Positions 15,354-24,423 of a stretch of 64,000 nt of DNA are shown here, in pieces. Within the stretch, counting starts at the first letter, position 1; the number at the start of each line of letters is the position of its first letter. Under the pieces are notes generated by a model. It searched no databases. It was not told the origin of the DNA and saw only the letters and a program-made list of their open reading frames with translations. Source of the DNA: Pedobacter sp. Leaf170 (GTDB lineage Bacteria > Bacteroidota > Bacteroidia > Sphingobacteriales > Sphingobacteriaceae). Position numbers and translations under genes: made by a program. The stretch spans positions 62,001-126,000 of the forward strand of contig NZ_CAKLBP010000008.1 in the NCBI RefSeq assembly GCF_920984665.1. Direction: 5' to 3'.

Positions 15354-17980
15354 TGCTTAGAATTATTATTTCTTGTTTTATCGTTCTTTTCGCTTTTAGT
15401 AGCGTTGCTCAAACTACCAAAATTAGCGGTTCTGTAAAATCTGGTGGTCAGCAGCTTTCTTCGGCTTCTGTACAATTAAAAACTTTTCCGGAGGAAGAGC
15501 TATTGTTTTATGGTTTTTCTGATGAAGATGGCAAATATGAGTTAATTGGGGCTTTGAGTCAATCTAACAAATTTATTGTAATCGTGTCGCACATAGGTTA
15601 TAAGCGAGATACATTGGTTTTAAACAGAAGTGATTTAAATAAGGAATTTAAGCACAATTTTGACTTATCGGAAGATAAAAAGCAGCTTGATGAAATTTAT
15701 ATAAAGGCACCGCCGGCGGTTACGGTTGATAACGATACCACGAAATACAACGTTAAACAATTTACAAGCCCTGATGATAGAAACCTGGAAAGTGTGATTA
15801 AAAAGATGCCCGGAATGGAAGTGAATAAAGACGGCACTATATTCTTTAAAGGTAAAAAAATTAGTAAGGTTTTATTAGAAGGTGATGATTTAACAGGCGA
15901 AGGATACAAAGCGATAACCAAAAACTTAAAGCCCGAATTGGTTGAAGAAGTACAGGCTTTAGATCATTACGTAGAAGATGACCTCCTCAAAGGAATTATC
16001 AATAGTGATGATATTGTATTAAATCTGAAAATTAAAGATAAGAAAGCCAAAAAGATTTTGGGCAGCATTGATGCAGGCCTTGGAACAATAGATAGGAGAG
16101 AGATATCTACCAATCTTATTTCTTTTATTAACAAAACCAAGGCTTTTGCATTTGGCAACCATAACAACGTAAGTAATCAATCGAATAATAACCTTTTAGA
16201 TTTGGTTGATGAAAACCGAGTTTTTACCGGCAATAATAGGATAATAAGAAATGAGGTTAATGCAATTAACCCATTTGATGACAAGTTAAGCGCAATAGGG
16301 CATACCTCACAAGGAAGCTTAAATGCTATAAGCAGACTGAGCGATAAATTTAAAATAAGTTATGCTTTATTTTATGCGAGAAATAAATTATTTGGCGAAA
16401 CAGCCCAGCAAAATTTATATTTCGGTCCTACAATAGCTTCAACAGCAGCTAATGATAGCAGAAGCAATTTGAATAAAACTTTTAAGGCAGATTTTAATGT
16501 AGATTATTTGGTAAAAAGTAATGCCCGTTTAACTTCAAAATTTTCTTACAAGCAAGAACCAAAATACTTTAACAGCACCGCATTCTCAACATTTAATAAA
16601 ATTGTTGGAGATAGCGTTTTACAATATCAATACGATACCAATAAAACCTTTAATGGATTCTTAAAATATACGGTAAAGCAGAACAAACGCAGCGCCTATT
16701 TATTTTCTGCAAAAATTCTGGCCGATGATGTAAATCAGAATTATTATGTAAACTCAAATTTATACAATACAATATCAATTTTTAATAATTCAAACCGCCT
16801 GCTTCAAGAAGTTAAAAACATTAATTTCAAGTTAAAATTAGATGCAGAGGCTCTTAAGAGATACAATAGCAGTTTTTTATATTTTAATATTGGTAATGAG
16901 CTAAATAGGTTAAACCTAAATTCAAATCTGCTTAATGAAAATGGTAATTCAGTTGGCAGTAACTATGTAAATAGCAGTTTGTTTAATCTCAATCAAACCT
17001 ATTTTACATCAAAATATGTTTATGATAACCAAACAATAAAAGTTACCGCACAGTTGAAATCTACTTTACAGTTGTTGAACAACCTGGGTAAAGATAGTAC
17101 CTATATAATTTTAGAACCAGTTCTGTCTTTTGCTTATAAGTTTAATCAAGTTCACAATTTATTTTTTTCTTACGGATATAGAAATACCAATCCTCAGCCT
17201 ATAGAATATTACGAAAATTATATTCTTACGGGCATCAGGAATTTTAATAGTGGTTTGAGCAATTTTTACAATTATAACACCCATTCTATGGTGATAAACT
17301 ATGGCTTTAACGATTTTGGAAATAGCTATTTTAATTTAAATGCTTCAATAAATGGAAGTTACAGTAAGTATGGATTTTTATACACTAACTTTTTTAACAA
17401 CAGTCTAAATTACTCAGAAAAACAGCCCTACAACGGCATTAGTACTTTTGGTGGAAATCTGAACGCTAAAAAATTCGTTCCCTTGCTCAGTTTAAATGTT
17501 ACCGCAACTTATGCTCCATCAATCACAAATTATTATGCTCAACTTGGTAGTGGAGTTAGCAAATGTACCTCGCTTAATCAAGCTCTAAGTTTTAAAATTA
17601 ACACTGGTTTTAATTTGCCGATTAACTTTGGTGCAAGCACAGAATTTGTACTTAGCAATACAAAAAGGGAAGGCAATTTAATTGCGACGAATAACATGTA
17701 TAAATATGCTTTGGAATATAGATATAAAATTAGCCAAAGAATATTTAATACATCTTCCTATAATTTGTACAAAATTAACAACCAAAGTTTTAATGTGGTT
17801 GATACCGAAGTTCAATATAATCCACAAAAGGGAAATTTTATATATAGTTTGCAAGGGAAGAATTTAGCCAATATAAAAGCATTTACTAATGCAAACATTA
17901 GTGAAACCTCTTCTTCGAGTTATGCTTCAACTGTAATGGGAAGATACGTAATGCTAAATGTAGCTATGTCTATAAAGTAA
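15353..17980 (+). CDS. Outer-membrane beta-barrel receptor with CarboxypepD-like N-terminal domain
   Basis: The 875-residue protein has a signal peptide (to VAQ, about 20), a carboxypeptidase-regulatory-like domain (KISGSVKSGGQQLSSASVQL, about 23-110) and a plug-like segment (NLESVIKKMPGMEV...KISKVLLEGDDLTGEGY). A long beta-barrel region rich in Asn, Tyr and Ser follows. This is the TonB-dependent receptor architecture common in Bacteroidota, although no obvious TonB box was identified. It is the last gene of the LytTR-controlled operon and ends before a strong terminator. The ligand or cargo is unknown; close coupling to two GLPGLI genes suggests they work together. Confidence 0.85.
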   Translation: MLRIIISCFIVLFAFSSVAQTTKISGSVKSGGQQLSSASVQLKTFPEEELLFYGFSDEDGKYELIGALSQSNKFIVIVSHIGYKRDTLVLNRSDLNKEFKHNFDLSEDKKQLDEIYIKAPPAVTVDNDTTKYNVKQFTSPDDRNLESVIKKMPGMEVNKDGTIFFKGKKISKVLLEGDDLTGEGYKAITKNLKPELVEEVQALDHYVEDDLLKGIINSDDIVLNLKIKDKKAKKILGSIDAGLGTIDRREISTNLISFINKTKAFAFGNHNNVSNQSNNNLLDLVDENRVFTGNNRIIRNEVNAINPFDDKLSAIGHTSQGSLNAISRLSDKFKISYALFYARNKLFGETAQQNLYFGPTIASTAANDSRSNLNKTFKADFNVDYLVKSNARLTSKFSYKQEPKYFNSTAFSTFNKIVGDSVLQYQYDTNKTFNGFLKYTVKQNKRSAYLFSAKILADDVNQNYYVNSNLYNTISIFNNSNRLLQEVKNINFKLKLDAEALKRYNSSFLYFNIGNELNRLNLNSNLLNENGNSVGSNYVNSSLFNLNQTYFTSKYVYDNQTIKVTAQLKSTLQLLNNLGKDSTYIILEPVLSFAYKFNQVHNLFFSYGYRNTNPQPIEYYENYILTGIRNFNSGLSNFYNYNTHSMVINYGFNDFGNSYFNLNASINGSYSKYGFLYTNFFNNSLNYSEKQPYNGISTFGGNLNAKKFVPLLSLNVTATYAPSITNYYAQLGSGVSKCTSLNQALSFKINTGFNLPINFGASTEFVLSNTKREGNLIATNNMYKYALEYRYKISQRIFNTSSYNLYKINNQSFNVVDTEVQYNPQKGNFIYSLQGKNLANIKAFTNANISETSSSSYASTVMGRYVMLNVAMSIK

Positions 17981-17996
17981 ATCAACGCTTTATAAC

Positions 17997-18033
17997 AAAA
18001 AAGTCTTGCATTTTAATCATGCAAGACTTTTTT
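17997..18033. terminator. Bidirectional terminator between the GLPGLI and ECF sigma operons
   Basis: A 15-bp stem (AAAAAAGTCTTGCAT / ATGCAAGACTTTTTT) with a 7-base loop lies between convergent operons and ends two bases before the stop codon of the minus-strand gene. Confidence 0.85.
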
Positions 18034-18034
18034 A

Positions 18035-18469
18035 TTACTGTTTATCTCTAAATCTATTCAGCAACTCTCGTTTAAATGCTTCCTGAGCTCTGTAGTATTT
18101 ACCAACTGTTTTAATTGGCAAGGCCGATTTTAATTTGTAATAATATTTTTTTTCTAAGTTTAAATCCCTTTGGCGAAAATCGAATTCACTGGTAATTAAA
18201 CTTTGAACCTGTGCATCACTTAAATTATCAATCTCATCCACTTTTCTAAAAGAAATCATTTTTTGAAAACGCTCTTTACGTAGTGTATTTTGTTCTGCCT
18301 GCATGTTGTTATAAATTGGCCAAAACACTTTAGCCTCATCAGCCGATAAATCTAACTTTTTAGTAAAAAAGGCAATCTTTAACGATTCTATTTCTTCACC
18401 CCGAGGTCTCTGTGCCCAAAGTATCGAGGGTAACATTAACATTAAAGCTGCAAAAAATAAATTCTTCAT
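18035..18469 (-). CDS. Periplasmic helical protein of an ECF sigma operon (Spy/CpxP-like character)
   Basis: The 144-residue protein has a signal peptide ending LWAQ and then a mostly helical, highly charged domain. The segment KLDLSADEAKVFWPIYNNMQ is typical of small periplasmic proteins encoded with ECF sigma factors in Bacteroidota; these resemble CpxP/Spy-type sensors or chaperones in composition. It lies 12 bp after the anti-sigma-like gene. A role in sensing envelope stress is an inference from context. Confidence 0.7.
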   Translation of the reverse strand: MKNLFFAALMLMLPSILWAQRPRGEEIESLKIAFFTKKLDLSADEAKVFWPIYNNMQAEQNTLRKERFQKMISFRKVDEIDNLSDAQVQSLITSEFDFRQRDLNLEKKYYYKLKSALPIKTVGKYYRAQEAFKRELLNRFRDKQ

Positions 18470-18481
18470 TTTATATTAGTT

Positions 18482-19135
18482 TTATAATTCCTGAGCTAAA
18501 TCTGTTGAAGTATAATTGCTCAGTATGTAGTTTTCCATTTCTGTATCTGAGGCAGAAACATTTGTTTTTTGTGCGGTATTTTGCGCTTCAACATGCTCAA
18601 TAATGGTGCTTTCATCAATATCATAAAGCATTGCTTCATTTGCCATCTCAGCAGATTGTAATTGGGCAGTGTTTGCAGTTTCTATATTTTGATTTTGATA
18701 AAAATATACACCAAACGATGCCATCAGCACAAAACAGGCAGCGCTTGCATACTTAACAAATCCTTTTTTCCATAAAGGAATTACCATCGCTTCCTTCGGT
18801 TTTGTTTCCTCTGCTATTATTTTACTATTAATTCTACTTTGTAGCGTATCAAAGTAATTTTCCGGAACTGCAAAACCCTTAATTGGTAAATTTATTTCAT
18901 CTAAAGCAATTCTGGTTTCAATCATTTCAGTTAACTCTTCGAAATAATTTGCCGGAACTTCAAAAACGTTACTAGTCGTTTGTTGCTTAAGCTTATCTAA
19001 AAAAACCTGGTTCAAAACATCTTGTTCACAATTGTCGAAATATCCTTGAGGAACTACAAAAGGATTACGCTTAACCATAGTGGCGAGGGTAGGCGCTTCT
19101 TTAATCCAATCGTTATTTTCTAAATTATCATTCAT
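18482..19135 (-). CDS. Anti-sigma-like membrane protein with three VP..YF repeats
   Basis: From the ATG at 19135 the protein has 217 residues; the longer frame to 19153 would use TTG. The cytoplasmic N-terminal part holds three copies of a motif at about 31-residue spacing: NPFVVPQGYFDN (24-35), NVFEVPANYFEEL (56-68) and KGFAVPENYFDTL (87-99). One transmembrane segment follows (about 128-146), then an external tail. Gene order (sigma, this protein, periplasmic helical protein) matches an anti-sigma factor, but no ZAS or FecR-type domain is visible. The repeats may be the sigma-binding part (inference). Confidence 0.7.
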   Translation of the reverse strand: MNDNLENNDWIKEAPTLATMVKRNPFVVPQGYFDNCEQDVLNQVFLDKLKQQTTSNVFEVPANYFEELTEMIETRIALDEINLPIKGFAVPENYFDTLQSRINSKIIAEETKPKEAMVIPLWKKGFVKYASAACFVLMASFGVYFYQNQNIETANTAQLQSAEMANEAMLYDIDESTIIEHVEAQNTAQKTNVSASDTEMENYILSNYTSTDLAQEL

Positions 19136-19168
19136 CACTGTTATATGATACAAAAAATGTGAAAAGGT

Positions 19169-19729
19169 TTAATAGTCAATCTCATCATTTGTAATAAAAG
19201 CCTCAATTTTTTTTGCTGCGATATGAAATGATGCCTTCAAAGCCCCAACTGATGTTCCAAGCACTTCAGAAATTTCTTCATATTTCATATCATCAAAGTA
19301 TTTCATATTAAAGATTATTCTCTGCTTTTCTGGTAATGTTAAAATTGCCTTTTGCAATTTTAATTCTAGTTTATCGCCGTTAAAATACGATGAAGCCACT
19401 AAATTGTCCGCTAGTTCTGATGAAACTTCATCTAACGGTGTATTGTTTTTTAGCTTCTGCTTATTTAAAAAAGTAATAGATTCATTTGTGGCGATGCGAT
19501 AAATCCAAGTATAAAGCTGAGAGTCGCTTCTAAACTTATCCAGGTTTTTCCAAACCTTAACAAAAACTTCCTGAATTAAATCATCACAATCATCATGATT
19601 GAGTACCAACCTGCGGATGTGCCAGTAAATTTTTTGCTGATATTTCTTTAATAATAAGTTGAAGGCTTCATTTCGAGTCCGCTCAACAGCAAACATGGCA
19701 AGAATTTCCGAATCTTCAACTTGTTTCAT
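19169..19729 (-). CDS. ECF-type RNA polymerase sigma factor
   Basis: The 186-residue protein has sigma70 region 2 (about 25-95, with DDLIQEVFVKVWKNLDKFR and the TWIYRIATN end) and region 4 (about 128-178, with LPEKQRIIFNMKYFDDMKYEEIS and a helix-turn-helix). It lacks region 3, as ECF factors do. It starts the three-gene operon with the anti-sigma-like and periplasmic genes, so control by envelope signals is likely. Confidence 0.93.
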   Translation of the reverse strand: MKQVEDSEILAMFAVERTRNEAFNLLLKKYQQKIYWHIRRLVLNHDDCDDLIQEVFVKVWKNLDKFRSDSQLYTWIYRIATNESITFLNKQKLKNNTPLDEVSSELADNLVASSYFNGDKLELKLQKAILTLPEKQRIIFNMKYFDDMKYEEISEVLGTSVGALKASFHIAAKKIEAFITNDEIDY

Positions 19730-20144
19730 TAATTAGATTTTGATGGTCTGATTTTTTAAAATGCCATTAAATAACTGTTCAATATTTTAGAAAATGAACG
19801 TTTATATTTCTTCGGTTAATGCAGTCCTGCTTTACGTTACAAGTCCGCTCCCGAGAAAAATCGGGATTGCGGGCTTTTCACTTCAATCAGGTTTATTTAC
19901 TGTGGTTCGGTTCTCAAATTCCTACTTCTAATGTCCCTGATTTAAGGAAACCGTTGTCAGTCTGAGCCTGTCGAATACCTTTTTTGTAGACGAAAAACAA
20001 AAGTGCCACCCGCTAATTCCTTTTGTGCAGAATTATTGTTTCTAAACCCGACAGCAGCGGCAGCTCCCGATTTTTCATCGGGACTAAAGCGAATGGCGGG
20101 ACTAAAGTTGCCAAACAGTGCTGCATGTCCGTTTCAAAAAAAAT
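19730..20144. repeat. Gene-free region with REP-like hairpins
   Basis: About 415 bp without a credible gene. It contains two CCCGA-loop-TCGGG hairpins (19850-19865 and 20066-20082), the widespread Bacteroidota intergenic motif GTCAGTCTGAGCCTGTCGAA (19956-19975), and the phrase AGCGAATGGCGGGA, which recurs in similar form in the gap at 53.4-53.5 kb. The small reading frame at 20003-20239 is made of these repeats and is not a gene. Confidence 0.6.
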
Positions 20145-20174
20145 CGACGCCCGGTACTATAATAGTGGGCGTCG
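20145..20174 (-). terminator. Rho-independent terminator of the transketolase operon
   Basis: A perfect 8-bp GC-rich stem (CGACGCCC / GGGCGTCG) lies 8 bp beyond the transketolase stop and is followed on the minus strand by a run of T. Confidence 0.85.
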
Positions 20175-20182
20175 GTTTTAAT

Positions 20183-21139
20183 TTATTTCTTTCTGCTGAT
20201 TACTTTTTGTACAGCTTCTACAATATTCACTGCATCTAAGCCATATTTCGACATTAACTGGTCTGGCGTTCCACTTTCGCCAAATGTATCATTTGTGGCT
20301 ACAAATTCTTGCGGAGTTGGCAACTCTGTAGTTAACAAACGGGCAACACTTTCGCCTAAACCACCAAATTTGTTATGCTCTTCGCAGGTAACTACGCAAC
20401 CCGTTTTCTTAACAGATTTTAGAATTGCTTCGTCATCCAAAGGCTTAATCGTATGGATGTTTATAATCTCCGCATCAATGCCAAGCTCAGCCAGTTTCTC
20501 GCCAGCCTCAATTGCTTTCCAAACCATGTGGCCGGTGGCAATAATGGTCACATCAGTACCTTCATTAACCATCCAGGCTTTGCCAATTTCAAATTTTTGG
20601 TCAGGGTCTGTAAACACAGGTATTACCGGGCGACCGAAACGTAAGTAAACCGGGCCTTCGTATTCTGCAATTGCAATTGTTGCGGCTTTAGTCTGGTTAT
20701 AATCGCAAGGATTGATAACCACCATGCCTGGCAACATTTTCATTAAGCCAATATCTTCTAAAATTTGGTGTGTTGCACCATCTTCGCCTAAAGTTAGGCC
20801 GGCGTGTGATGCACAAATTTTAACGTTTTTGTTTGAATAAGCTACAGACTGGCGAATTTGATCGTACACACGACCTGTAGAAAAGTTGGCAAATGTACCT
20901 GTGAATGGAATTTTACCACCAATCGTCATACCGGCAGCAATACCAATCATGTTTGCTTCTGCAATACCAACCTGAGTAAAACGCTCAGGAAAATCTTTAA
21001 TAAAAGCATCCATTTTTAATGAGCCTACTAAATCGGCACATAGCGCAACTACGTTTTCGTTTTTCTTTCCAGCTTCATGTAAGCCAGCTCCAAAACCCGA
21101 ACGTGTATCTTTTTTTTCTGTATATGTGTATTTTTTCAC
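20183..21139 (-). CDS. Transketolase, C-terminal subunit (split enzyme)
   Basis: The 318-residue protein covers the pyrimidine-binding and C-terminal domains of transketolase. The Glu that activates thiamine diphosphate lies in VGIAEANMIGIAAG. It starts with GTG. Together with the 281-residue N-terminal subunit encoded upstream it would form a complete enzyme of the non-oxidative pentose phosphate pathway. Split transketolases are known in many bacteria and archaea. A heptamer array fills the 89-bp gap between the two genes. Confidence 0.92.
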   Translation of the reverse strand: MKKYTYTEKKDTRSGFGAGLHEAGKKNENVVALCADLVGSLKMDAFIKDFPERFTQVGIAEANMIGIAAGMTIGGKIPFTGTFANFSTGRVYDQIRQSVAYSNKNVKICASHAGLTLGEDGATHQILEDIGLMKMLPGMVVINPCDYNQTKAATIAIAEYEGPVYLRFGRPVIPVFTDPDQKFEIGKAWMVNEGTDVTIIATGHMVWKAIEAGEKLAELGIDAEIINIHTIKPLDDEAILKSVKKTGCVVTCEEHNKFGGLGESVARLLTTELPTPQEFVATNDTFGESGTPDQLMSKYGLDAVNIVEAVQKVISRKK

Positions 21140-21155
21140 GATTTCTTAATTTTTT

Positions 21156-21232
21156 GTTTGTCGTTTTCTGCTTTTCGTTTTAAGCTTCTGCCTTTTAGCT
21201 TTAAACTTTAAACGCTAAACTTTCAACTTTAA
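21156..21232. repeat. Degenerate heptamer array between the transketolase subunits
   Basis: Eleven units in strict 7-bp phase read GTTTGTC, GTTTTCT, GCTTTTC, GTTTTAA, GCTTCTG, CCTTTTA, GCTTTAA, ACTTTAA, ACGCTAA, ACTTTCA, ACTTTAA. The last unit contains the stop codon of the N-terminal subunit (21229-21231). The units belong to the same CTTTTC family as the array at 11181-11277. Confidence 0.85.
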
Positions 21233-22074
21233 TAATCTCCCAATGTTTCTGGTAATTGCGCTAAGGCTGCGGCTAATTGCTCATCATTTGGCGCTGTACC
21301 ATGCCATTTGTGGGTACCCATCATATAATCTACACCAGCACCCATTTGCGTACTCATTAGGTTTAAGATTGGTTTACCTTTTCCTGTTAAGGTTTTTGCA
21401 TAATGTAAACCTTCTACAATAGCTTGCATATCGTTACCATCGGTATTAATTACATGCCATCCAAAAGCTTCAAATTTTGCCTGTAAATCATCTAAAGCCA
21501 ATACTTTGCTTGTTGGTCCATCAATTTGCTGACCATTATAATCAACTGAAGCAATTAAATGATCTACTTTATTAAATGGGGCAAACATTGCAGCTTCCCA
21601 GTTTTGGCCTTCTTGTAATTCTCCATCACCTAGCAAAGCAAAAATATAACCTTTATCGCCATTTAATTTTTTGGCTAATGCAGCACCAATGGCAACTGAT
21701 AAACCCTGACCTAACGAGCCCGAAGCAATACGGATACCTGGTAAATGCTCGTGCGTAGTTGGATGGCCTTGTAACCTTGAATCTAGCTTACGGAAAGTTG
21801 CTAATTCACTTTTATCAAAATAACCTGCATGTGCAAGTGTACTATACCAAACCGGAGAGATGTGGCCATTAGATAAGAAGAATAAATCTTCTCCGCGGCC
21901 TTCCATCGTAAAATCTGTTTTGTGGTTTAAAACTTCGAAGTATAAAGCAGTAAAAAAATCTGTACATCCAAGTGATGCACCCGGGTGGCCAGATTGACAT
22001 CCGTGAACCATTCTTACGATATCTCGTCTGATTTGCGAGGCAATATCTTCAAGCTCTTTAATTGTATGTTTCAT
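21229..22074 (-). CDS. Transketolase, N-terminal subunit (split enzyme)
   Basis: This 281-residue protein is the diphosphate-binding half of transketolase. It shows GHPGASLGCTDFFTALYF, SLGQGLSVAIGAALAKK and the thiamine/Mg motif beginning GDGELQEGQNWEAAMFA, ending in VDYNGQQIDGPT. The C-terminal subunit follows 89 bp downstream on the same strand. Both halves are full length for split transketolases, so this is not a frameshifted gene. Confidence 0.93.
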   Translation of the reverse strand: MKHTIKELEDIASQIRRDIVRMVHGCQSGHPGASLGCTDFFTALYFEVLNHKTDFTMEGRGEDLFFLSNGHISPVWYSTLAHAGYFDKSELATFRKLDSRLQGHPTTHEHLPGIRIASGSLGQGLSVAIGAALAKKLNGDKGYIFALLGDGELQEGQNWEAAMFAPFNKVDHLIASVDYNGQQIDGPTSKVLALDDLQAKFEAFGWHVINTDGNDMQAIVEGLHYAKTLTGKGKPILNLMSTQMGAGVDYMMGTHKWHGTAPNDEQLAAALAQLPETLGDY

Positions 22075-22099
22075 TAAATATGAGGTTGTTGTTACATAA

Positions 22100-22107
22100 C
22101 AAAGGTA
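22100..22107 (-). promoter_or_regulatory. Candidate -7 element for the transketolase operon (TACCTTTG)
   Basis: An exact TAnnTTTG match on the minus strand lies 25 bp upstream of the N-terminal subunit ATG. Confidence 0.5.
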
Positions 22108-22130
22108 ATATTTTACCTGCTATATTATAA

Positions 22131-22595
22131 TTAGTTATTGATTAAATCTAGTACTTGTTGAGTTGCATTTTTAGTGTCAACCTTTTTAATAATGTGCAAA
22201 ATTTTCCCCTCTCCATCTATAATAAATGTTGTACGAACGGTGCCCATATATTTCTTACCGTACATATTTTTTTCTGCCCAAACACCATAATCATTTACAA
22301 TTTTCTGGTCGGTATCTGCAAGTAAGGTAAAAGGCAAACTATGTTTAGTTATAAATTTCTGGTGAGATTTTTCATCATCAACACTAACGCCAAGTACAAC
22401 AATATCTTTTGCCAGCAAGCCTTGATAATTATCTCTAAAATCGCAGGCTTCTGCAGTGCAACCTGGTGTATCATCTTTTGGGTAAAAATATAAAACAACA
22501 GTTTTACCTTTAAAATCACTTAAAGAAACCTGTTCGCCTTTTTCATTTTTTGAAGTGATTGCCGGTGCGGTATCACCTTCTTTTAATTCTGCCAT
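22131..22595 (-). CDS. bcp: Thioredoxin-dependent peroxiredoxin (Bcp/PrxQ type)
   Basis: From the ATG at 22595 the enzyme has 154 residues; the frame to 22628 would start with TTG. The catalytic motif DTPGCTAEACDFRD contains peroxidatic Cys46 and, five residues later, resolving Cys51, the PrxQ/Bcp arrangement. The chain also shows VVLYFYPKDD and TTFIIDGEGKI. It reduces hydroperoxides in the cytoplasm using thioredoxin. It stands alone between the transketolase operon and the M23 peptidase. Confidence 0.94.
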   Translation of the reverse strand: MAELKEGDTAPAITSKNEKGEQVSLSDFKGKTVVLYFYPKDDTPGCTAEACDFRDNYQGLLAKDIVVLGVSVDDEKSHQKFITKHSLPFTLLADTDQKIVNDYGVWAEKNMYGKKYMGTVRTTFIIDGEGKILHIIKKVDTKNATQQVLDLINN

Positions 22596-22679
22596 GTTTT
22601 TTAAATCATTGATTGTATGATAATGCAATTTAGTAATATAACAACGAATAGTGGATTAGGTTGATGCAAATAATAATTG

Positions 22680-24419
22680 CTACCTAAAAAATGACACAGA
22701 GTAACGTTTGATGTTGTTTTTAACATCATCTACCACTAGTTCGAGCGTATGCTTTCCCGCCGTTGTTCTATCATCAAAGCTATGCCACAAGGTTGCAGTT
22801 TTTGCATCAAATTCCATTAAAACCCATTTGCCATCTATGTAGCCATTAAAGCTTTTTAAACCGGATAGATTATCGCTGATTTTGAATAATATTTTTGAGA
22901 GACCTGCCATGTTCTTTCCTTCGGAAATGTTAGTAGGGAAAATGCGTGGCGCAATGGTATCAACAGCAATGTAAAAACTGCCAAAAGTTTTTGGGTTAGC
23001 TTTTATAAATCCATTAACAAAAGTGCCTCCTTGCGATGAACCACCGGTACTAATTATAAGCGCTTTTTCTCTTAAATCAGCGGGTAAATTATCAGCTTTT
23101 ATAGAAAGCTCAAAGCCAGTGTGCAATGGTGTGTAGCGGTTATGAATTTGATGGATATTTGAAAAAGCATTACCAGAAGGTTTTGGTGTTTTTTTATAAA
23201 TGAAATTTAAATCACTATATAATGTGCCTATCGGGAAAACTGCTTTTATTTCATCATTACTAAACTCATTAATTTTATTAAAACCAAAAACGATACCTGA
23301 TGGAATAGTTGTGACAATAGCAGCGGCGGAACCTGCCTGAACTGAAAATGCCAGCGTTGAAGCATTTCCTTTAGAATCGGTTATGATGTAACGAAGTTGA
23401 TGAATTTCTCCGTCTACAAAATTTATTTTACCACTGTTTATCAAATTACTGTAGATGGTTAATGGATTTCCAGGCTCTACAAAGCTTTTTTGAATGCTTC
23501 TTTTGGTATTCAGAAAAACTGGATAGTCGATGTGGGAATTAATTGCCTTGCTGTCTTCAAAGGCAAACCTTTCCAAAGCAGAGGTATAAATCATTTTTCC
23601 ATCAAGCTCTAACTGGATAGAATAAACGCCGTTCAAACCTGATAAACCATTGTGCCTATCGGTTGTAACCACACCGAAACCAATCTCGCCAGTTAAACTC
23701 ACCGGGGCAGCAGCCTTGTAAACGCCATTGCTACCACTAATGGCAATAGCTTGTTTCGCTGTGGCTTCGCTAAATGGCTTTCCGTTTAATTTATAGGCAT
23801 ATAAACTGTAAATTACGGGCGGAATATTATCCGGAATATCAATTCCAAAAAACTGCGGATTAATCGTTTCCTCAGTTTTGCTATCTCTAATTTCGAAGTG
23901 TAAGTGTGGGCCACCAGAACTGCCGCGGTTACCCGACCACGCAATAACTTCACCTTTACGTACCGGAATGAGCATTTGATCTGGAAATTCATCCAGCTCG
24001 AAAGATTTCTTTTCGTATTCTAAGTTTTTTACAATTGATGCAATTTTTGGAGCAAAGCGTTGCACATGTCCATAAACAGAGGTGAAACCATTTGGGTGGT
24101 TAATGTAGATTGCTTGCCCGAAACCACTATTTTGTACGCGTAACCTGGATACGTAGCCATCAGCTACTGCGTAAACCGGATAACCTTCACGTTGGTTGGT
24201 TCTAAAATCGATGCCAGAATGAAAGTGATTCCCCCTTATCTCGCCGAAAGAACCCGCTAATGCTGGTGGAACAATATCTAAGGGCTGCCTGAAATAGGTT
24301 AAGGGATATTTATTATTGCTAAAAATTTGTTGTGCGTAAACTGAACTGCCTGATGTTGAAAATGTAAAAATTAGAGCGGCTGATATCGATTTGTTTTTAA
24401 TTGCCTTTATAATGTACAT
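22680..24419 (-). CDS. M23-family metallopeptidase, exported
   Basis: From the ATG at 24419 the protein has 579 residues with a signal peptide ending SVYAQ; the frame to 24437 begins with TTG. The LytM/M23 zinc site is intact: HSGIDF (His67, Asp71) and HLHFEIRD (His172, His174). The M23 domain is N-terminal (about 45-190), which is unusual compared with many LytM proteins; about 390 residues of beta-sandwich-like sequence follow. It probably cleaves peptidoglycan cross-links or activates other hydrolases. It follows the FAH gene by four bases, so they are co-transcribed. Confidence 0.88.
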   Translation of the reverse strand: MYIIKAIKNKSISAALIFTFSTSGSSVYAQQIFSNNKYPLTYFRQPLDIVPPALAGSFGEIRGNHFHSGIDFRTNQREGYPVYAVADGYVSRLRVQNSGFGQAIYINHPNGFTSVYGHVQRFAPKIASIVKNLEYEKKSFELDEFPDQMLIPVRKGEVIAWSGNRGSSGGPHLHFEIRDSKTEETINPQFFGIDIPDNIPPVIYSLYAYKLNGKPFSEATAKQAIAISGSNGVYKAAAPVSLTGEIGFGVVTTDRHNGLSGLNGVYSIQLELDGKMIYTSALERFAFEDSKAINSHIDYPVFLNTKRSIQKSFVEPGNPLTIYSNLINSGKINFVDGEIHQLRYIITDSKGNASTLAFSVQAGSAAAIVTTIPSGIVFGFNKINEFSNDEIKAVFPIGTLYSDLNFIYKKTPKPSGNAFSNIHQIHNRYTPLHTGFELSIKADNLPADLREKALIISTGGSSQGGTFVNGFIKANPKTFGSFYIAVDTIAPRIFPTNISEGKNMAGLSKILFKISDNLSGLKSFNGYIDGKWVLMEFDAKTATLWHSFDDRTTAGKHTLELVVDDVKNNIKRYSVSFFR

Positions 24420-24423
24420 CTCT

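Noticed and set aside
20003..20239. 78-residue frame upstream of the transketolase terminator
   Set aside because: It crosses REP-like hairpins, the terminator and the 3' end of the opposite-strand transketolase gene.
20183..22074. Transketolase broken by a frameshift
   Set aside because: Both parts have their own start and complete domains, are separated by 89 bp, and match the known split-subunit form.
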